54,418 nt of DNA, taken from assembly GCA_945947155.1 (NCBI GenBank), contig CAMEXM010000004.1:1-54418 (forward strand). Direction: 5' to 3'. This document shows positions 19,111 to 26,929 of the stretch, one piece after another. Under the pieces are notes generated by a model. The model saw only the letters and a program-made list of their open reading frames with translations. It had not been told where the DNA came from and ran no database searches. Within the stretch, counting starts at the first letter, position 1; the number at the start of each line of letters is the position of its first letter. This DNA comes from Polynucleobacter meluiroseus (GTDB lineage Bacteria > Pseudomonadota > Gammaproteobacteria > Burkholderiales > Burkholderiaceae). A program made the position numbers and the translations under genes.

Positions 19111-20578
19111 GGCAAGACCCGAGCGCGGCGCAAAGCAGTCTCGCAGCCGAGCCTCTGATCGTTCACCCGCATCTGGCGCCCGCACCCAAAGTCGCCCTCA
19201 GCGACGAGGCCCCGAAGTTGCGCCCGTTAGCGGGCAGAAGAATTTCTCCCACGCCAAGGCGTTGCCACAGCATGCTGCCCATTTGGAGCGCCTGCTTCCA
19301 GAACTCCTGAGTTTTGAGCAACCGTCTGATCGCGTGGTCAGTCGCTACTTTCGTGCAGAGCCCCAACTCGGTAACCGCGATCGCGCCTTAATTGCCGAGA
19401 GTGCATTTGCTATCCTGCGCCGTAAAAATGAAATGTCGCAATTTGCTTCGAGCGGGAGTGGAACCCAAGCGAGACGCCTTGCCCTACTTGGCATGATGTC
19501 CGCATTGTCTGAGGGCGGCCTCGGCTCTGCCAATCGCCCAGAGAGCGCTCTGGCTGACTTGGCCCACGTTATTCAGCCTACTGAATATGACTGGCTCAAA
19601 CGCTACTCTGAGCTCGATCGCGATACCTTAGCGCCGATGGTGCGCAACAATTTGCCTGAATGGCTGTGGAATGCATTTGAGTCATCGCCGGGCGAAGCCC
19701 AACGCCAAGAACTTGCGATTGCCTTGATGCGCCCAGCCTTACTGGATTTGCGCGTGAATACCATTAAGGCCAATCGCGATACCCTATTAGAAGAAATGAA
19801 CGCATTGGGCGGTCGCTATCAAGCGGTAGCAACGCCTTTTTCTCCCGATGGCATTCGCATTATGGGTAAGCCCGCATTGCAGAATTCCAGCTGGTTTAAA
19901 GGAGGCCTTTTTGAGGTGCAGGATGAAGGCAGCCAATTGCTTTGCCATTTATTAGGCCCTAAGCGCGGCGAGATGGTAGTTGATTTTTGTGCAGGTGCTG
20001 GTGGCAAGACCTTAGCCTTGGGCGCCTTAATGCGCTCTACCGGCCGCCTTTACGCTTTTGATACATCTGAGCGTAGGCTGGCTAACTTGAAGCCACGTCA
20101 GGCTCGCAGCGGTCTTTCGAATGTCCATCCCGTGTGGATCGATAGTGAGAATGATTCGAAAGTGAAGCGCTTGGCCGGCAAAATTGATCGTGTTTTAGTG
20201 GATGCCCCTTGCAGTGGCATTGGCACGTTGCGCCGCAATCCCGATCTGAAGTGGCGTCAAACGCCTGCTGGGGTTGCTGAGCTCAATGCAAAGCAGGCCA
20301 GCATTTTGGCTTCAGCCAGTCGCCTACTGAAACCCGGTGGCCGCTTGGTCTATGCCACGTGCAGCTTACTGCCCCAAGAAAATCAGACCATTGCCCTGCA
20401 GTTCTTAGAAAAACACCCTGAGTTTGAGTTAATACCTGCTGCTGAAGTGCTCAAAGACCACTTTTTGGATGGGGTTCAGCCGATTGGGACAAGTCCGGAT
20501 AACCCGTGGTGGCAGCTATGGCCCCATTTACATGGAACCGATGGTTTCTTCGGGGCAATTTTTAGGCGAAAAGCTTAA
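19103..20578 (+). CDS. rsmB: 16S rRNA (cytosine-967-C5)-methyltransferase
   Basis: The protein is an RsmB/Sun-family SAM-dependent rRNA m5C methyltransferase of 491 residues. After a basic, disordered N-terminus (about 45 residues) comes an NusB-like helical domain, then the Rossmann methyltransferase. This shows DFCAGAGGKTLALGAL (motif I), DAPC at 367-370 and YATCS at 417-421, giving the two catalytic cysteines C370 and C420. It ends with the conserved DGFFGAIFRR. The ATG at 19103 overlaps the purN stop; a TTG six bases earlier is an alternative. The N-terminal tail is longer than in E. coli. Confidence 0.92.
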   Translation: MNKARPERGAKQSRSRASDRSPASGARTQSRPQRRGPEVAPVSGQKNFSHAKALPQHAAHLERLLPELLSFEQPSDRVVSRYFRAEPQLGNRDRALIAESAFAILRRKNEMSQFASSGSGTQARRLALLGMMSALSEGGLGSANRPESALADLAHVIQPTEYDWLKRYSELDRDTLAPMVRNNLPEWLWNAFESSPGEAQRQELAIALMRPALLDLRVNTIKANRDTLLEEMNALGGRYQAVATPFSPDGIRIMGKPALQNSSWFKGGLFEVQDEGSQLLCHLLGPKRGEMVVDFCAGAGGKTLALGALMRSTGRLYAFDTSERRLANLKPRQARSGLSNVHPVWIDSENDSKVKRLAGKIDRVLVDAPCSGIGTLRRNPDLKWRQTPAGVAELNAKQASILASASRLLKPGGRLVYATCSLLPQENQTIALQFLEKHPEFELIPAAEVLKDHFLDGVQPIGTSPDNPWWQLWPHLHGTDGFFGAIFRRKA

Positions 20579-20612
20579 AATAGAGAGTTACTGATTCCGT
20601 TTAGGGGATGCT

Positions 20613-21818
20613 TTGAACTCTAGCTTTGACATTACTGCCTTGTACGATGGCTTTATCCAGTGGTTGGCTCATGGCTACCTGGATTGGGCTTGGTGGCAAA
20701 TTGTGCTGTTTACCTTAGCGTTAACGCACATCACCATTGCTACCGTCACCATTTTCCTGCACCGCTGCCAAGCACACCGTGCGCTCGATTTGCATCCGAT
20801 TGCTTCGCACTTCTTCCGCTTCTGGCTCTGGCTTACTACTGGCATGGTCACCAAAGAGTGGGCAGCTGTTCACCGCAAGCACCACGCCAAATGCGAAACG
20901 ATTGATGATCCCCATAGCCCCCAGGTCTTGGGAATTAATACTGTTTTATCTCGCGGCGCTGAGCTTTATAAGTCGGAAACGAAAAACCAAGAGACCTTGC
21001 AGAAGTTTGGACACGGCACACCCGATGATTGGCTCGAGCGCAACCTCTACTCGAAATTCTCATGGCAAGGTGTTGCGCTCATGATGATCATCGACCTCTT
21101 CTTATTTGGCGCCATTGGGGCAACGGTATGGGCGGTACAGATGCTATGGATACCGATCACTGCTGCCGGTGTAATTAATGGCATTGGTCACTTTTGGGGC
21201 TATCGCAACTTCAACAATGAAGACGCTTCTCGTAATATCGTGCCGTGGGGTATTTTGATTGGCGGCGAAGAGCTACACAACAACCACCACACCTATGCAA
21301 CCAGCGCGAAGTTGTCAAATAAGTGGTACGAGTTTGATATTGGCTGGCTTTACATTCAAATGATGAGTGCAGTTGGTTTGGCTAGGGTAAAAAAAGTACC
21401 ACCTAAGCCTGTGTTGTCAGAAGTACGCCCTGCAGATCAAGAGACCTTGCAAGCCATTATTGCGAATCGCTACGAAGTAATGGCGCGCTACAGCGCATCT
21501 TTAAAGAAGTTCTTCACCAGTGAAGTTCAGCATATGCAAGAGCTTGCTGCTCATTTGAATGACGCGCGCACCTGGCTTTGCAAGGATGAGACCCAATTAA
21601 CGACTGCCGAAAAGCATAAGCTGGAAGAGTTAATACAGCAAAATGCGCAACTGCGTAAGATGATTGAAATGCGCCGCGATTTGCAGGCCCTGTGGAGTCG
21701 TTCCAATGCGACCGGCGAGCAACTCTTAAGTCAGCTTCGCACTTGGTGTCAGCAGGCCGAGGAGAGTGGCGTATCGAACTTACGGGACTTCTCGATTCGA
21801 TTGCGTCGCTACAGCTAA
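20613..21818 (+). CDS. Membrane fatty acid (acyl) desaturase, delta-9 type
   Basis: The 401-residue membrane protein carries the three histidine boxes of di-iron acyl desaturases: HRCQAH (50-55), HRKHH (87-91) and HNNHH (222-226). Hydrophobic spans lie at about 28-48, 62-82 and 153-190. It should introduce a double bond into membrane fatty acids. Beyond residue 265 is a roughly 135-residue helical, charged cytosolic extension ending LRDFSIRLRRYS; I recall similar tails in proteobacterial DesA/DesB-like enzymes, with no known role. The start is a TTG at 20613 with AGGGGA 4 nt upstream; the overlapping ATG at 20608 runs into a stop after two codons. It begins 34 nt after rsmB. Confidence 0.92.
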   Translation: MNSSFDITALYDGFIQWLAHGYLDWAWWQIVLFTLALTHITIATVTIFLHRCQAHRALDLHPIASHFFRFWLWLTTGMVTKEWAAVHRKHHAKCETIDDPHSPQVLGINTVLSRGAELYKSETKNQETLQKFGHGTPDDWLERNLYSKFSWQGVALMMIIDLFLFGAIGATVWAVQMLWIPITAAGVINGIGHFWGYRNFNNEDASRNIVPWGILIGGEELHNNHHTYATSAKLSNKWYEFDIGWLYIQMMSAVGLARVKKVPPKPVLSEVRPADQETLQAIIANRYEVMARYSASLKKFFTSEVQHMQELAAHLNDARTWLCKDETQLTTAEKHKLEELIQQNAQLRKMIEMRRDLQALWSRSNATGEQLLSQLRTWCQQAEESGVSNLRDFSIRLRRYS

Positions 21819-21864
21819 GTCAGATTGCGCACCATTGTCGGTGCGCTAAAACGAACGAGGCAAT

Positions 21865-21891
21865 AAAAAACCCGCACACAGCGGGTTTTTT
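21865..21891. terminator. Bidirectional terminator (desaturase / rpmG)
   Basis: An 11-bp stem AAAAAACCCGC (21865-21875) with GCGGGTTTTTT (21881-21891) and a 5-nt loop has T runs on both strands. It lies between the convergent desaturase and rpmG genes. Confidence 0.92.
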
Positions 21892-21908
21892 ATTGAGCTG
21901 AAACTGAA

Positions 21909-22076
21909 TTACTTCAGCTTGGTCTCTTTGTACGAAACGTGCTTGCGAACGGTAGGATCGAATTTCATGATCTCTAACTTCTCAGGTTTAGTACGTTTGT
22001 TTTTGGTGGTTGTGTAGAAGTGACCAGTACCTGCTGATGACTCTAACTTTATCTTTTCTCTGCCGCCCTTAGCCAT
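21909..22076 (-). CDS. rpmG: Large ribosomal subunit protein L33
   Basis: This 55-residue gene begins [20 protein letters not shown] and ends [17 protein letters not shown], near identical in layout to E. coli L33. It lacks the four zinc-binding cysteines, so it is the C-minus form. It lies 12 nt downstream of rpmB in the usual rpmB-rpmG pair, and the bidirectional terminator follows 17 nt later. Confidence 0.96.
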   Translation of the reverse strand: MAKGGREKIKLESSAGTGHFYTTTKNKRTKPEKLEIMKFDPTVRKHVSYKETKLK

Positions 22077-22088
22077 TTCAGTATTCCT

Positions 22089-22322
22089 TTAGATTTGGCC
22101 GCGTGCGCGCAAATCAACTAAAACGGCATCGATGCCATTCTTATCAATCACACGCAAACCTGCGTTGGTTAAGCGAAGGCTGATCCAGCGATTTTCTGAT
22201 TCAACCCAGAAACGGCGATTTTGCAGATTAGGCAAAAAGCGGCGCTTCGTTTTATTGTTTGCATGGGAAACATTGTTGCCAACCATCGGCTTTTTCCCAG
22301 TGACTTGGCAAACTTTTGCCAT
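22089..22322 (-). CDS. rpmB: Large ribosomal subunit protein L28
   Basis: The 77-residue basic protein [20 protein letters not shown] is a canonical C-minus L28; [20 protein letters not shown] is the rRNA-binding region. TAAGGAG lies 8 nt before the ATG. A TACAAT (22358-22353, minus) about 30 nt upstream is the likely -10. It is followed by rpmG. Confidence 0.97.
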   Translation of the reverse strand: MAKVCQVTGKKPMVGNNVSHANNKTKRRFLPNLQNRRFWVESENRWISLRLTNAGLRVIDKNGIDAVLVDLRARGQI

Positions 22323-22352
22323 GACACGACTCCTTAATTGCGAAAAAAGAAG

Positions 22353-22358
22353 ATTGTA
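22353..22358 (-). promoter_or_regulatory. Candidate -10 of rpmB-rpmG
   Basis: TACAAT on the minus strand puts the start near 22346, giving a leader of about 24 nt that includes the TAAGGAG ribosome site. No clear -35. Confidence 0.45.
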
Positions 22359-22423
22359 GCAGGCGAATGGCTAAATGAGCCAGCCCTTTTGTGGATTAGT
22401 AAATACGGCCAACTGATTTCCTG

Positions 22424-22437
22424 TATTTTATAAAATA
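22424..22437. repeat. 14-bp perfect AT palindrome between radC and rpmB
   Basis: TATTTTATAAAATA is its own reverse complement. It lies 15 nt past the radC stop and about 65 nt upstream of the rpmB -10. It could be a protein-binding site or simply AT-rich spacer. Confidence 0.5.
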
Positions 22438-22452
22438 AGTTAGTGCTTACTA

Positions 22453-23196
22453 CTAATTTAAATCAATATCCATAATGCCGGCCTCGACAAAAGAAAAGAA
22501 ACTGCTGTAACTAACAATGCAGTGGTCTAGGAGGCTAATTGCGACCCATTGCAGTGCTTGTTGAAGGGCGCGAGTTAATTCAATGTCTTTTTTGCTGGGA
22601 TAGGGGTCTCCACTGGGGTGGTTATGGGCCACGATTAGGGCACTGGAATTACGAAGCAGTGCCTCTTTGACGATCTCGCGGGGGTAGATGGCCGTCTGCG
22701 CCACAGAACCCCTGAAGAGCTCCTGACATTCAATTAAGCGGTTTTTAGAGTCCAAGTGTAGGCAAAGAAAGACCTCATGGGGCAGGTGCCCGATTTTGGC
22801 TTGAATCAGCTCGCGCATTTGGGCGGGTGAGCCTAAAACGGAGTCGTGCATGAGCTCATGCTCCAAGCTACGTTTGACTAGCTCATAGGCAGCCTGAATT
22901 TGTGCCCACTTGGATATTCCCATACCGTAGCAGCGGGTAATTTCCTCGGCGCTAGAGTTAAGTAACCTGGGAAGGCTACCAAAGGTCCCTAAAAGGTCTT
23001 GAGCAAGGGTCACAGCGGTTTTTCCCTTTACGCCGACGCGTAGGAAGATCGCCAGCAATTCAGCGTCTGAGAGCGCCTCAGGGCCGCTGAGGCGGAGTTT
23101 CTCGCGTGGCTGTTGGCCTTTGGGCCATTCGGAAATCGGAGAATGTACTCCGCCCGTTGTCCTCGCTACAATATTCGGATGACTGCAACTGTTCAA
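22453..23196 (-). CDS. radC: RadC family protein (JAB/MPN metalloprotease fold)
   Basis: The protein has an N-terminal helix-hairpin-helix-like part (PREKLRLSGPEALSDAELLAIF) and a C-terminal JAB/MPN domain with the zinc motif HNHPSGD at 191-197 and an upstream glutamate in GHLPHEVFLCLHLDSKN. Its cellular role is unsettled; the historic DNA repair assignment is doubtful. The frame is open to 23397, but that would put 67 codons antisense to fkpB. I chose the TTG at 23196 because TAGGAG lies 5 nt before it, giving 247 residues, still some 20 more than common homologues. With this start, the first 18 nt overlap the divergent fkpB start head-on. Confidence 0.85.
   Translation of the reverse strand: MNSCSHPNIVARTTGGVHSPISEWPKGQQPREKLRLSGPEALSDAELLAIFLRVGVKGKTAVTLAQDLLGTFGSLPRLLNSSAEEITRCYGMGISKWAQIQAAYELVKRSLEHELMHDSVLGSPAQMRELIQAKIGHLPHEVFLCLHLDSKNRLIECQELFRGSVAQTAIYPREIVKEALLRNSSALIVAHNHPSGDPYPSKKDIELTRALQQALQWVAISLLDHCIVSYSSFFSFVEAGIMDIDLN
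23167..23172 (+). promoter_or_regulatory. -10 element of fkpB-ispH, predicted leaderless
   Basis: TACAAT ends 6 nt before the ATG at 23179. No ribosome site precedes that ATG. It lies inside the 5' part of the radC coding region. Confidence 0.5.
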
Positions 23197-23622
23197 CCCG
23201 ACTCCTACTTGACCCTCAACTACCGTTTGGTTTTGCCTGGCGGGGAGGACTACATCAACACCTTTGAGGACAACCCGGCGACGGTGATGTTTGGTACTGG
23301 TCAATTTGCCCCCTGTTTTGAAAAGGCGATGCTCGGCATGGCAATCGGAGAGCGCAGGACGGTAGTGATTCCTCCCGAGGAGGGCTTTGGATTGCACAAA
23401 CCAGAATTAGTACAGTGGGTCACGATGGAGACCTTGAAAGAAAATACCGATGAAACACCCAGCTTTTCTCCTGGCGATGTGATTGAATTCAACGCACCAA
23501 GCGGTGCTCAATATGCCGGTGTCTTGCAATCGATGACAGATGAAGGGGCGTGGTTTGATTTCAACCATCCCCTGGCAGGCAAGCCCATTACCTTTGAAGC
23601 AGAAATCGTAGCCATTATGTAG
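23179..23622 (+). CDS. fkpB: FKBP-type peptidyl-prolyl cis-trans isomerase (SlpA/FkpB)
   Basis: The 147-residue protein MTATVQPDSYLTLNYRLVLP fits the SlpA branch of FKBPs, with the split FKBP fold (LNYRLVLPGGEDYINTF, MLGMAIGERRTVVIPPEEGFG) and the inserted IF domain around residues 70-115 (PELVQWVTMETLKE). It catalyses proline isomerisation and has chaperone activity in the cytosol. Its stop is 6 nt before ispH, the same pairing as E. coli fkpB-ispH. The ORF start at 23113 is not family-like. Confidence 0.94.
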   Translation: MTATVQPDSYLTLNYRLVLPGGEDYINTFEDNPATVMFGTGQFAPCFEKAMLGMAIGERRTVVIPPEEGFGLHKPELVQWVTMETLKENTDETPSFSPGDVIEFNAPSGAQYAGVLQSMTDEGAWFDFNHPLAGKPITFEAEIVAIM

Positions 23623-23628
23623 ACCACT

Positions 23629-24570
23629 ATGAGCCAAACTGATCAACTCGAAATTTTGCTCGCCCAACCCAGAGGATTTTGCGCGGGCGTTGATCGTGCG
23701 ATCAATATTGTGAATGAGGCCTTGAGCCGCTTTGGTAAGCCCATTTATGTGCGCCATGAGATTGTGCATAACAAGTATGTGGTGGATGAGTTGCGCACCA
23801 AGGGCGCGGTATTTGTAGAAGAGTTGGAAGAAGTTCCGCGCGGTGGGATTGTGGTTTTTAGTGCCCATGGCGTTTCGCAAGAAGTCAGGCGCGATGCCGA
23901 AGAACGCGGCTTGCAGGTTTACGATGCCACTTGCCCACTGGTCACTAAAGTGCACTTGGAAGTAGTCAAGATGTGCAAAGAGGGCTTTACCGTCTTGATG
24001 ATTGGTCATGCCGGCCATCCCGAGGTTGAGGGCACGATGGGCCAAGTTGGCCAAGGCATTATCTTGATTGAGGATTTGGACGATGTAGCCAAACTCAATT
24101 TCCCCGCCGATGAGAAGGTTGCCTTTGTTACCCAAACTACCTTATCGGTCGATGAAACAAAAGAAATTGTCGATGCCCTAACCAAAAAATTCCCCCATAT
24201 TTCAAAGCCACGCAAGCAAGACATTTGTTACGCAACGCAAAATCGCCAAGATGCCGTTAAATTTATGGCGCCACAAGTCGATCTCGTTATTGTGGTGGGA
24301 AGCAAAGCAAGCTCGAACTCCAATCGCTTGCGGGAACTGTCTGAAAAGTTAGGCGTGCCATCCTACATGGTGGATGCACCCGAGCAGCTGGAAGAAAAAT
24401 GGTTTGAAGGAAAAAAACGCATCGGCTTAACCGCAGGTGCATCTGCTCCAGAAAGTCTAGCGCAATCGATCGTTGCCCGGATTCAAGAATTTGGACCGCG
24501 GCAAATTCGGTCCTTGCCCGGCATCGTGGAAGACGTTACCTTTTCGCTACCCAAAAACCTAACGAGTTAG
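23629..24570 (+). CDS. ispH: 4-hydroxy-3-methylbut-2-enyl diphosphate reductase
   Basis: IspH is the [4Fe-4S] enzyme that makes IPP and DMAPP in the last step of the MEP pathway. The 313-residue protein keeps the three cluster cysteines C18 ([12 protein letters not shown]), C102 ([11 protein letters not shown]) and C200 ([11 protein letters not shown]), together with the HGVS loop near residue 80. It lies 6 nt after fkpB. dxs, which starts the pathway, and ispA, which uses its products, are about 27 kb downstream. It ends 5 nt from the convergent argD. Confidence 0.97.
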   Translation: MSQTDQLEILLAQPRGFCAGVDRAINIVNEALSRFGKPIYVRHEIVHNKYVVDELRTKGAVFVEELEEVPRGGIVVFSAHGVSQEVRRDAEERGLQVYDATCPLVTKVHLEVVKMCKEGFTVLMIGHAGHPEVEGTMGQVGQGIILIEDLDDVAKLNFPADEKVAFVTQTTLSVDETKEIVDALTKKFPHISKPRKQDICYATQNRQDAVKFMAPQVDLVIVVGSKASSNSNRLRELSEKLGVPSYMVDAPEQLEEKWFEGKKRIGLTAGASAPESLAQSIVARIQEFGPRQIRSLPGIVEDVTFSLPKNLTS

Positions 24571-24575
24571 ATACC

Positions 24576-25796
24576 TTATTTCACCTGACCAAGCAATGTA
24601 CGCAACATTTGGCACATCAGGTGGATTTCATCATCGGTCACAGCCAGTGATGGCATGAAGCGCAGTAAATTGGGCTTTGGGGAATTAAGCAGCAATCCTT
24701 CTGGGCCTTGATCACGCGCCATTTCAACCAGTTTAGGGCCGATATCGCTGCCCAGCATGAGGGCCCGCAATAGGCCTTTGCCCCGCTCACCTTCCAGCTT
24801 GAAATCGGTTGCAAGGGTTTGCAATTCATGGCTCAGTAATTCGCCCTTACGAACAACCTCATCTAAAAACCCGGGAGCAAGTAGTTGCTCGATAACGCTG
24901 ATGCCAACCGCAGTCATCAGTGCGTTGCCGTTGTACGTGCCACCTTGATCACCTGGAACAAAGCAGGCGACTTCATCGGTCGCTAACAATGCAGCCAAAG
25001 GAACGCCACCACCAATTCCTTTACCTAAGGTCATGATGTCAGGCTTGATGTTGTAGTGCTGGTAAGCAAATAGTTTGCCAGTACGCCCACAGCCTGCTTG
25101 GACTTCGTCAACGATGAGCAGCACCTTGTGTTCGTGCGTCAATGCGCGCAAGCCTTCCATAAATGCAGTTGTGGTGGGTATCACGCCACCTTCGCCTTGC
25201 ACTGGCTCGACCATGACTGCTACGGTTTTATCGCCAATTAACTTTTTTACTGACTCGAGGTTATTCAATTCCGCTTTTAAAAAACCGGGTACTTGCGGCG
25301 CAAACATGGTGTCCCAGCCTGGTTTGCCGGAGGCGCTCATGGTGGCCAAGGTTCTGCCATGAAAGGAGTGTTCAAAGGTAATGATTTCGTAAGCACCAGA
25401 TTTCTGGAGTTGCCCCCATTTGCGGGCTAACTTGATTGCACCCTCATTGGCCTCGGCGCCACTATTGGCAAAAAAGACGCGGTCAAAGCAGCTCTGCTCT
25501 GTGAGGAGATTCGATAGATGAATCATCGGCTCATTGTAAAAAGCGGGGCTTGGATTAATTAGTTTATGCGCTTGGGCATTCATCGCGGCGATCATGCCGG
25601 GATTGCTATGACCTAAGCAATTGACAGCCCAGCCTTGCAAAAAGTCAAGGTAGCGTTTGCCGTTGTGATCAACCAACCAAGAGCCTAGCCCTTCGGTCAT
25701 CACGAGCTCAGGGCGCTGCGTGATGAACATCACGGAGTGGCTGTCAACTTTAGCTGGGCTCAGTGGGGTAGAGGGGATGTCGTACGGCTTGTTCAT
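24576..25796 (-). CDS. argD: Acetylornithine aminotransferase family (PLP-dependent)
   Basis: Class III aminotransferase of 406 residues. Motifs: [17 protein letters not shown] (111-127), FHGRT (145-149), the cofactor aspartate in [13 protein letters not shown] (D230), and the Schiff-base lysine K259 in TLGKGIGGG. It most likely converts N-acetylglutamate semialdehyde to acetylornithine, upstream of argF and argG in this window. Related activities such as succinyldiaminopimelate transamination cannot be excluded from sequence. The ATG at 25796 has no ribosome site, but TATGAT ends 6 nt before it. Confidence 0.88.
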   Translation of the reverse strand: MNKPYDIPSTPLSPAKVDSHSVMFITQRPELVMTEGLGSWLVDHNGKRYLDFLQGWAVNCLGHSNPGMIAAMNAQAHKLINPSPAFYNEPMIHLSNLLTEQSCFDRVFFANSGAEANEGAIKLARKWGQLQKSGAYEIITFEHSFHGRTLATMSASGKPGWDTMFAPQVPGFLKAELNNLESVKKLIGDKTVAVMVEPVQGEGGVIPTTTAFMEGLRALTHEHKVLLIVDEVQAGCGRTGKLFAYQHYNIKPDIMTLGKGIGGGVPLAALLATDEVACFVPGDQGGTYNGNALMTAVGISVIEQLLAPGFLDEVVRKGELLSHELQTLATDFKLEGERGKGLLRALMLGSDIGPKLVEMARDQGPEGLLLNSPKPNLLRFMPSLAVTDDEIHLMCQMLRTLLGQVK

Positions 25797-25802
25797 GGCT
25801 CA

Positions 25803-25808
25803 ATCATA
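25803..25808 (-). promoter_or_regulatory. -10 element of argD, predicted leaderless
   Basis: TATGAT on the minus strand ends 6 nt before the argD ATG (25796). There is no good -35 at 16-18 nt. Confidence 0.45.
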
Positions 25809-25822
25809 CAAAAAGGTTGGGA

Positions 25823-26899
25823 TTACTGCAGGGGTTTTTCAGATAAGGCCTGAGCAGTAAGTAAATCAGCGGCATTGGTAAAGGAATCCGCAAAGAAGCT
25901 ATCGCTGGGCAATTGGCATGCCGCGACAAAATCAGCACGTGCCGCATTGACCACGACGGGTGCACCGCAGGCATAGACTTCAACGCTGCGCATGTCAGGG
26001 AAATCGGCCATGGCCGCCTGGTGAACATAGCCATCTCGGCCGGTCCACCGGTCTTCTGGCAGCGCATCGGAAATCACCGGAACGTACTTAAAGTGGGGCA
26101 TGTTGTCGGCCCAACTGCGACAAAGGCTGTCTAAATAAAGGTTACTGGGTCGGCGCCCGCCCCAAAACAGGGTCATCGGACGCTCTATTTTTTTGGCTTG
26201 CATGTGTTCGATGATCGATTTGATTGGGGCAAAACCCGTTCCTGCTGCGACAAAAATAATGGGGCTAGTGCTGTCCTCGCGCAAAAAGAAGCTACCCATG
26301 GGCCCCTCAAAGCGCAAGATGTCTTTTAGTTTGAGCGCAGGTTTATCAGGCACACCAAACACAAAATCCGTAAACAAGCCGCCAGAGGTATGACGAATAT
26401 GCAACTCCAGTGGACTCTCTGCCTCTGGCGCAGAAGCAATCGAGTAGGCGCGGCGTTGCCCGTCCTTGAGTAGAAATTCAATGTATTGGCCAGCTAAAAA
26501 TTGAAAGCGCTCGGCGGCAGGCAGTTGCAACCTCAGAATGGCAACATCCGGGCTGGGGCGATCGATTTCATTGACGCGGCAGGGGACCTTCCGAATCGAT
26601 AAGTCGCCGGCGCCCTGCACCTCACGTACTGCAATCACCAGATCGCTTTGTGCGTAGGCGCAGCAAAACAAGGCATTGCCTGCGGTCTTTTCAGAGGCGG
26701 TGAGAGCGCCTTCATTGTGGTTTCCATGGCGAACAAGGCCCTCGGTCACCTGACCTTTGCACGAACCACAGGCGCCATTTTTGCAACCATAGGGCAGGGT
26801 AATGCCTTGCCGCAGGGCAGCTTGCAAAATGGTTTCGTCTAGGTTGGCATCAAACTGTTTGCCACTGGATTTCAGAGTAACTTGATAAGGCAATCTCAT
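25823..26899 (-). CDS. Ferredoxin-domain flavin reductase (CDP-6-deoxy-delta-3,4-glucoseen reductase-like)
   Basis: The 358-residue protein combines a plant-type [2Fe-2S] ferredoxin domain (cysteines 39, 44, 47 and 79 or 80 in YGCKNGACGSCKGQ and FCCAY) with a ferredoxin-NADP reductase module: FAD motif RRAYSIASAP, NAD-binding GTGFAPIKSIIEH, and a C-terminal VYACGAP. This architecture passes electrons from NAD(P)H through FAD to the iron-sulfur centre and on to a partner oxygenase or dehydratase. The partner is not next door; the Rieske oxygenase 23 kb away is one possibility only. The ATG at 26899 is almost touching AAAGGA, so a TTG at 26893 is an alternative start. It is 30 nt from the divergent epimerase. 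Confidence 0.85.
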   Translation of the reverse strand: MRLPYQVTLKSSGKQFDANLDETILQAALRQGITLPYGCKNGACGSCKGQVTEGLVRHGNHNEGALTASEKTAGNALFCCAYAQSDLVIAVREVQGAGDLSIRKVPCRVNEIDRPSPDVAILRLQLPAAERFQFLAGQYIEFLLKDGQRRAYSIASAPEAESPLELHIRHTSGGLFTDFVFGVPDKPALKLKDILRFEGPMGSFFLREDSTSPIIFVAAGTGFAPIKSIIEHMQAKKIERPMTLFWGGRRPSNLYLDSLCRSWADNMPHFKYVPVISDALPEDRWTGRDGYVHQAAMADFPDMRSVEVYACGAPVVVNAARADFVAACQLPSDSFFADSFTNAADLLTAQALSEKPLQ

Positions 26900-26929
26900 T
26901 CCTTTAAATAAATCGGTACGATAGAAGGT

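Noticed and set aside
21684..21818. Possible transposase remnant fused to the desaturase
   Set aside because: The tail is in frame, follows the same codon use, and I recall similar tails in related desaturases; no terminal repeats or second fragment are present.
23197..23397. N-terminal extension of RadC by 67 codons
   Set aside because: The extra residues are antisense to fkpB and not RadC-like; a TTG with a good ribosome site at 23196 explains the start better.
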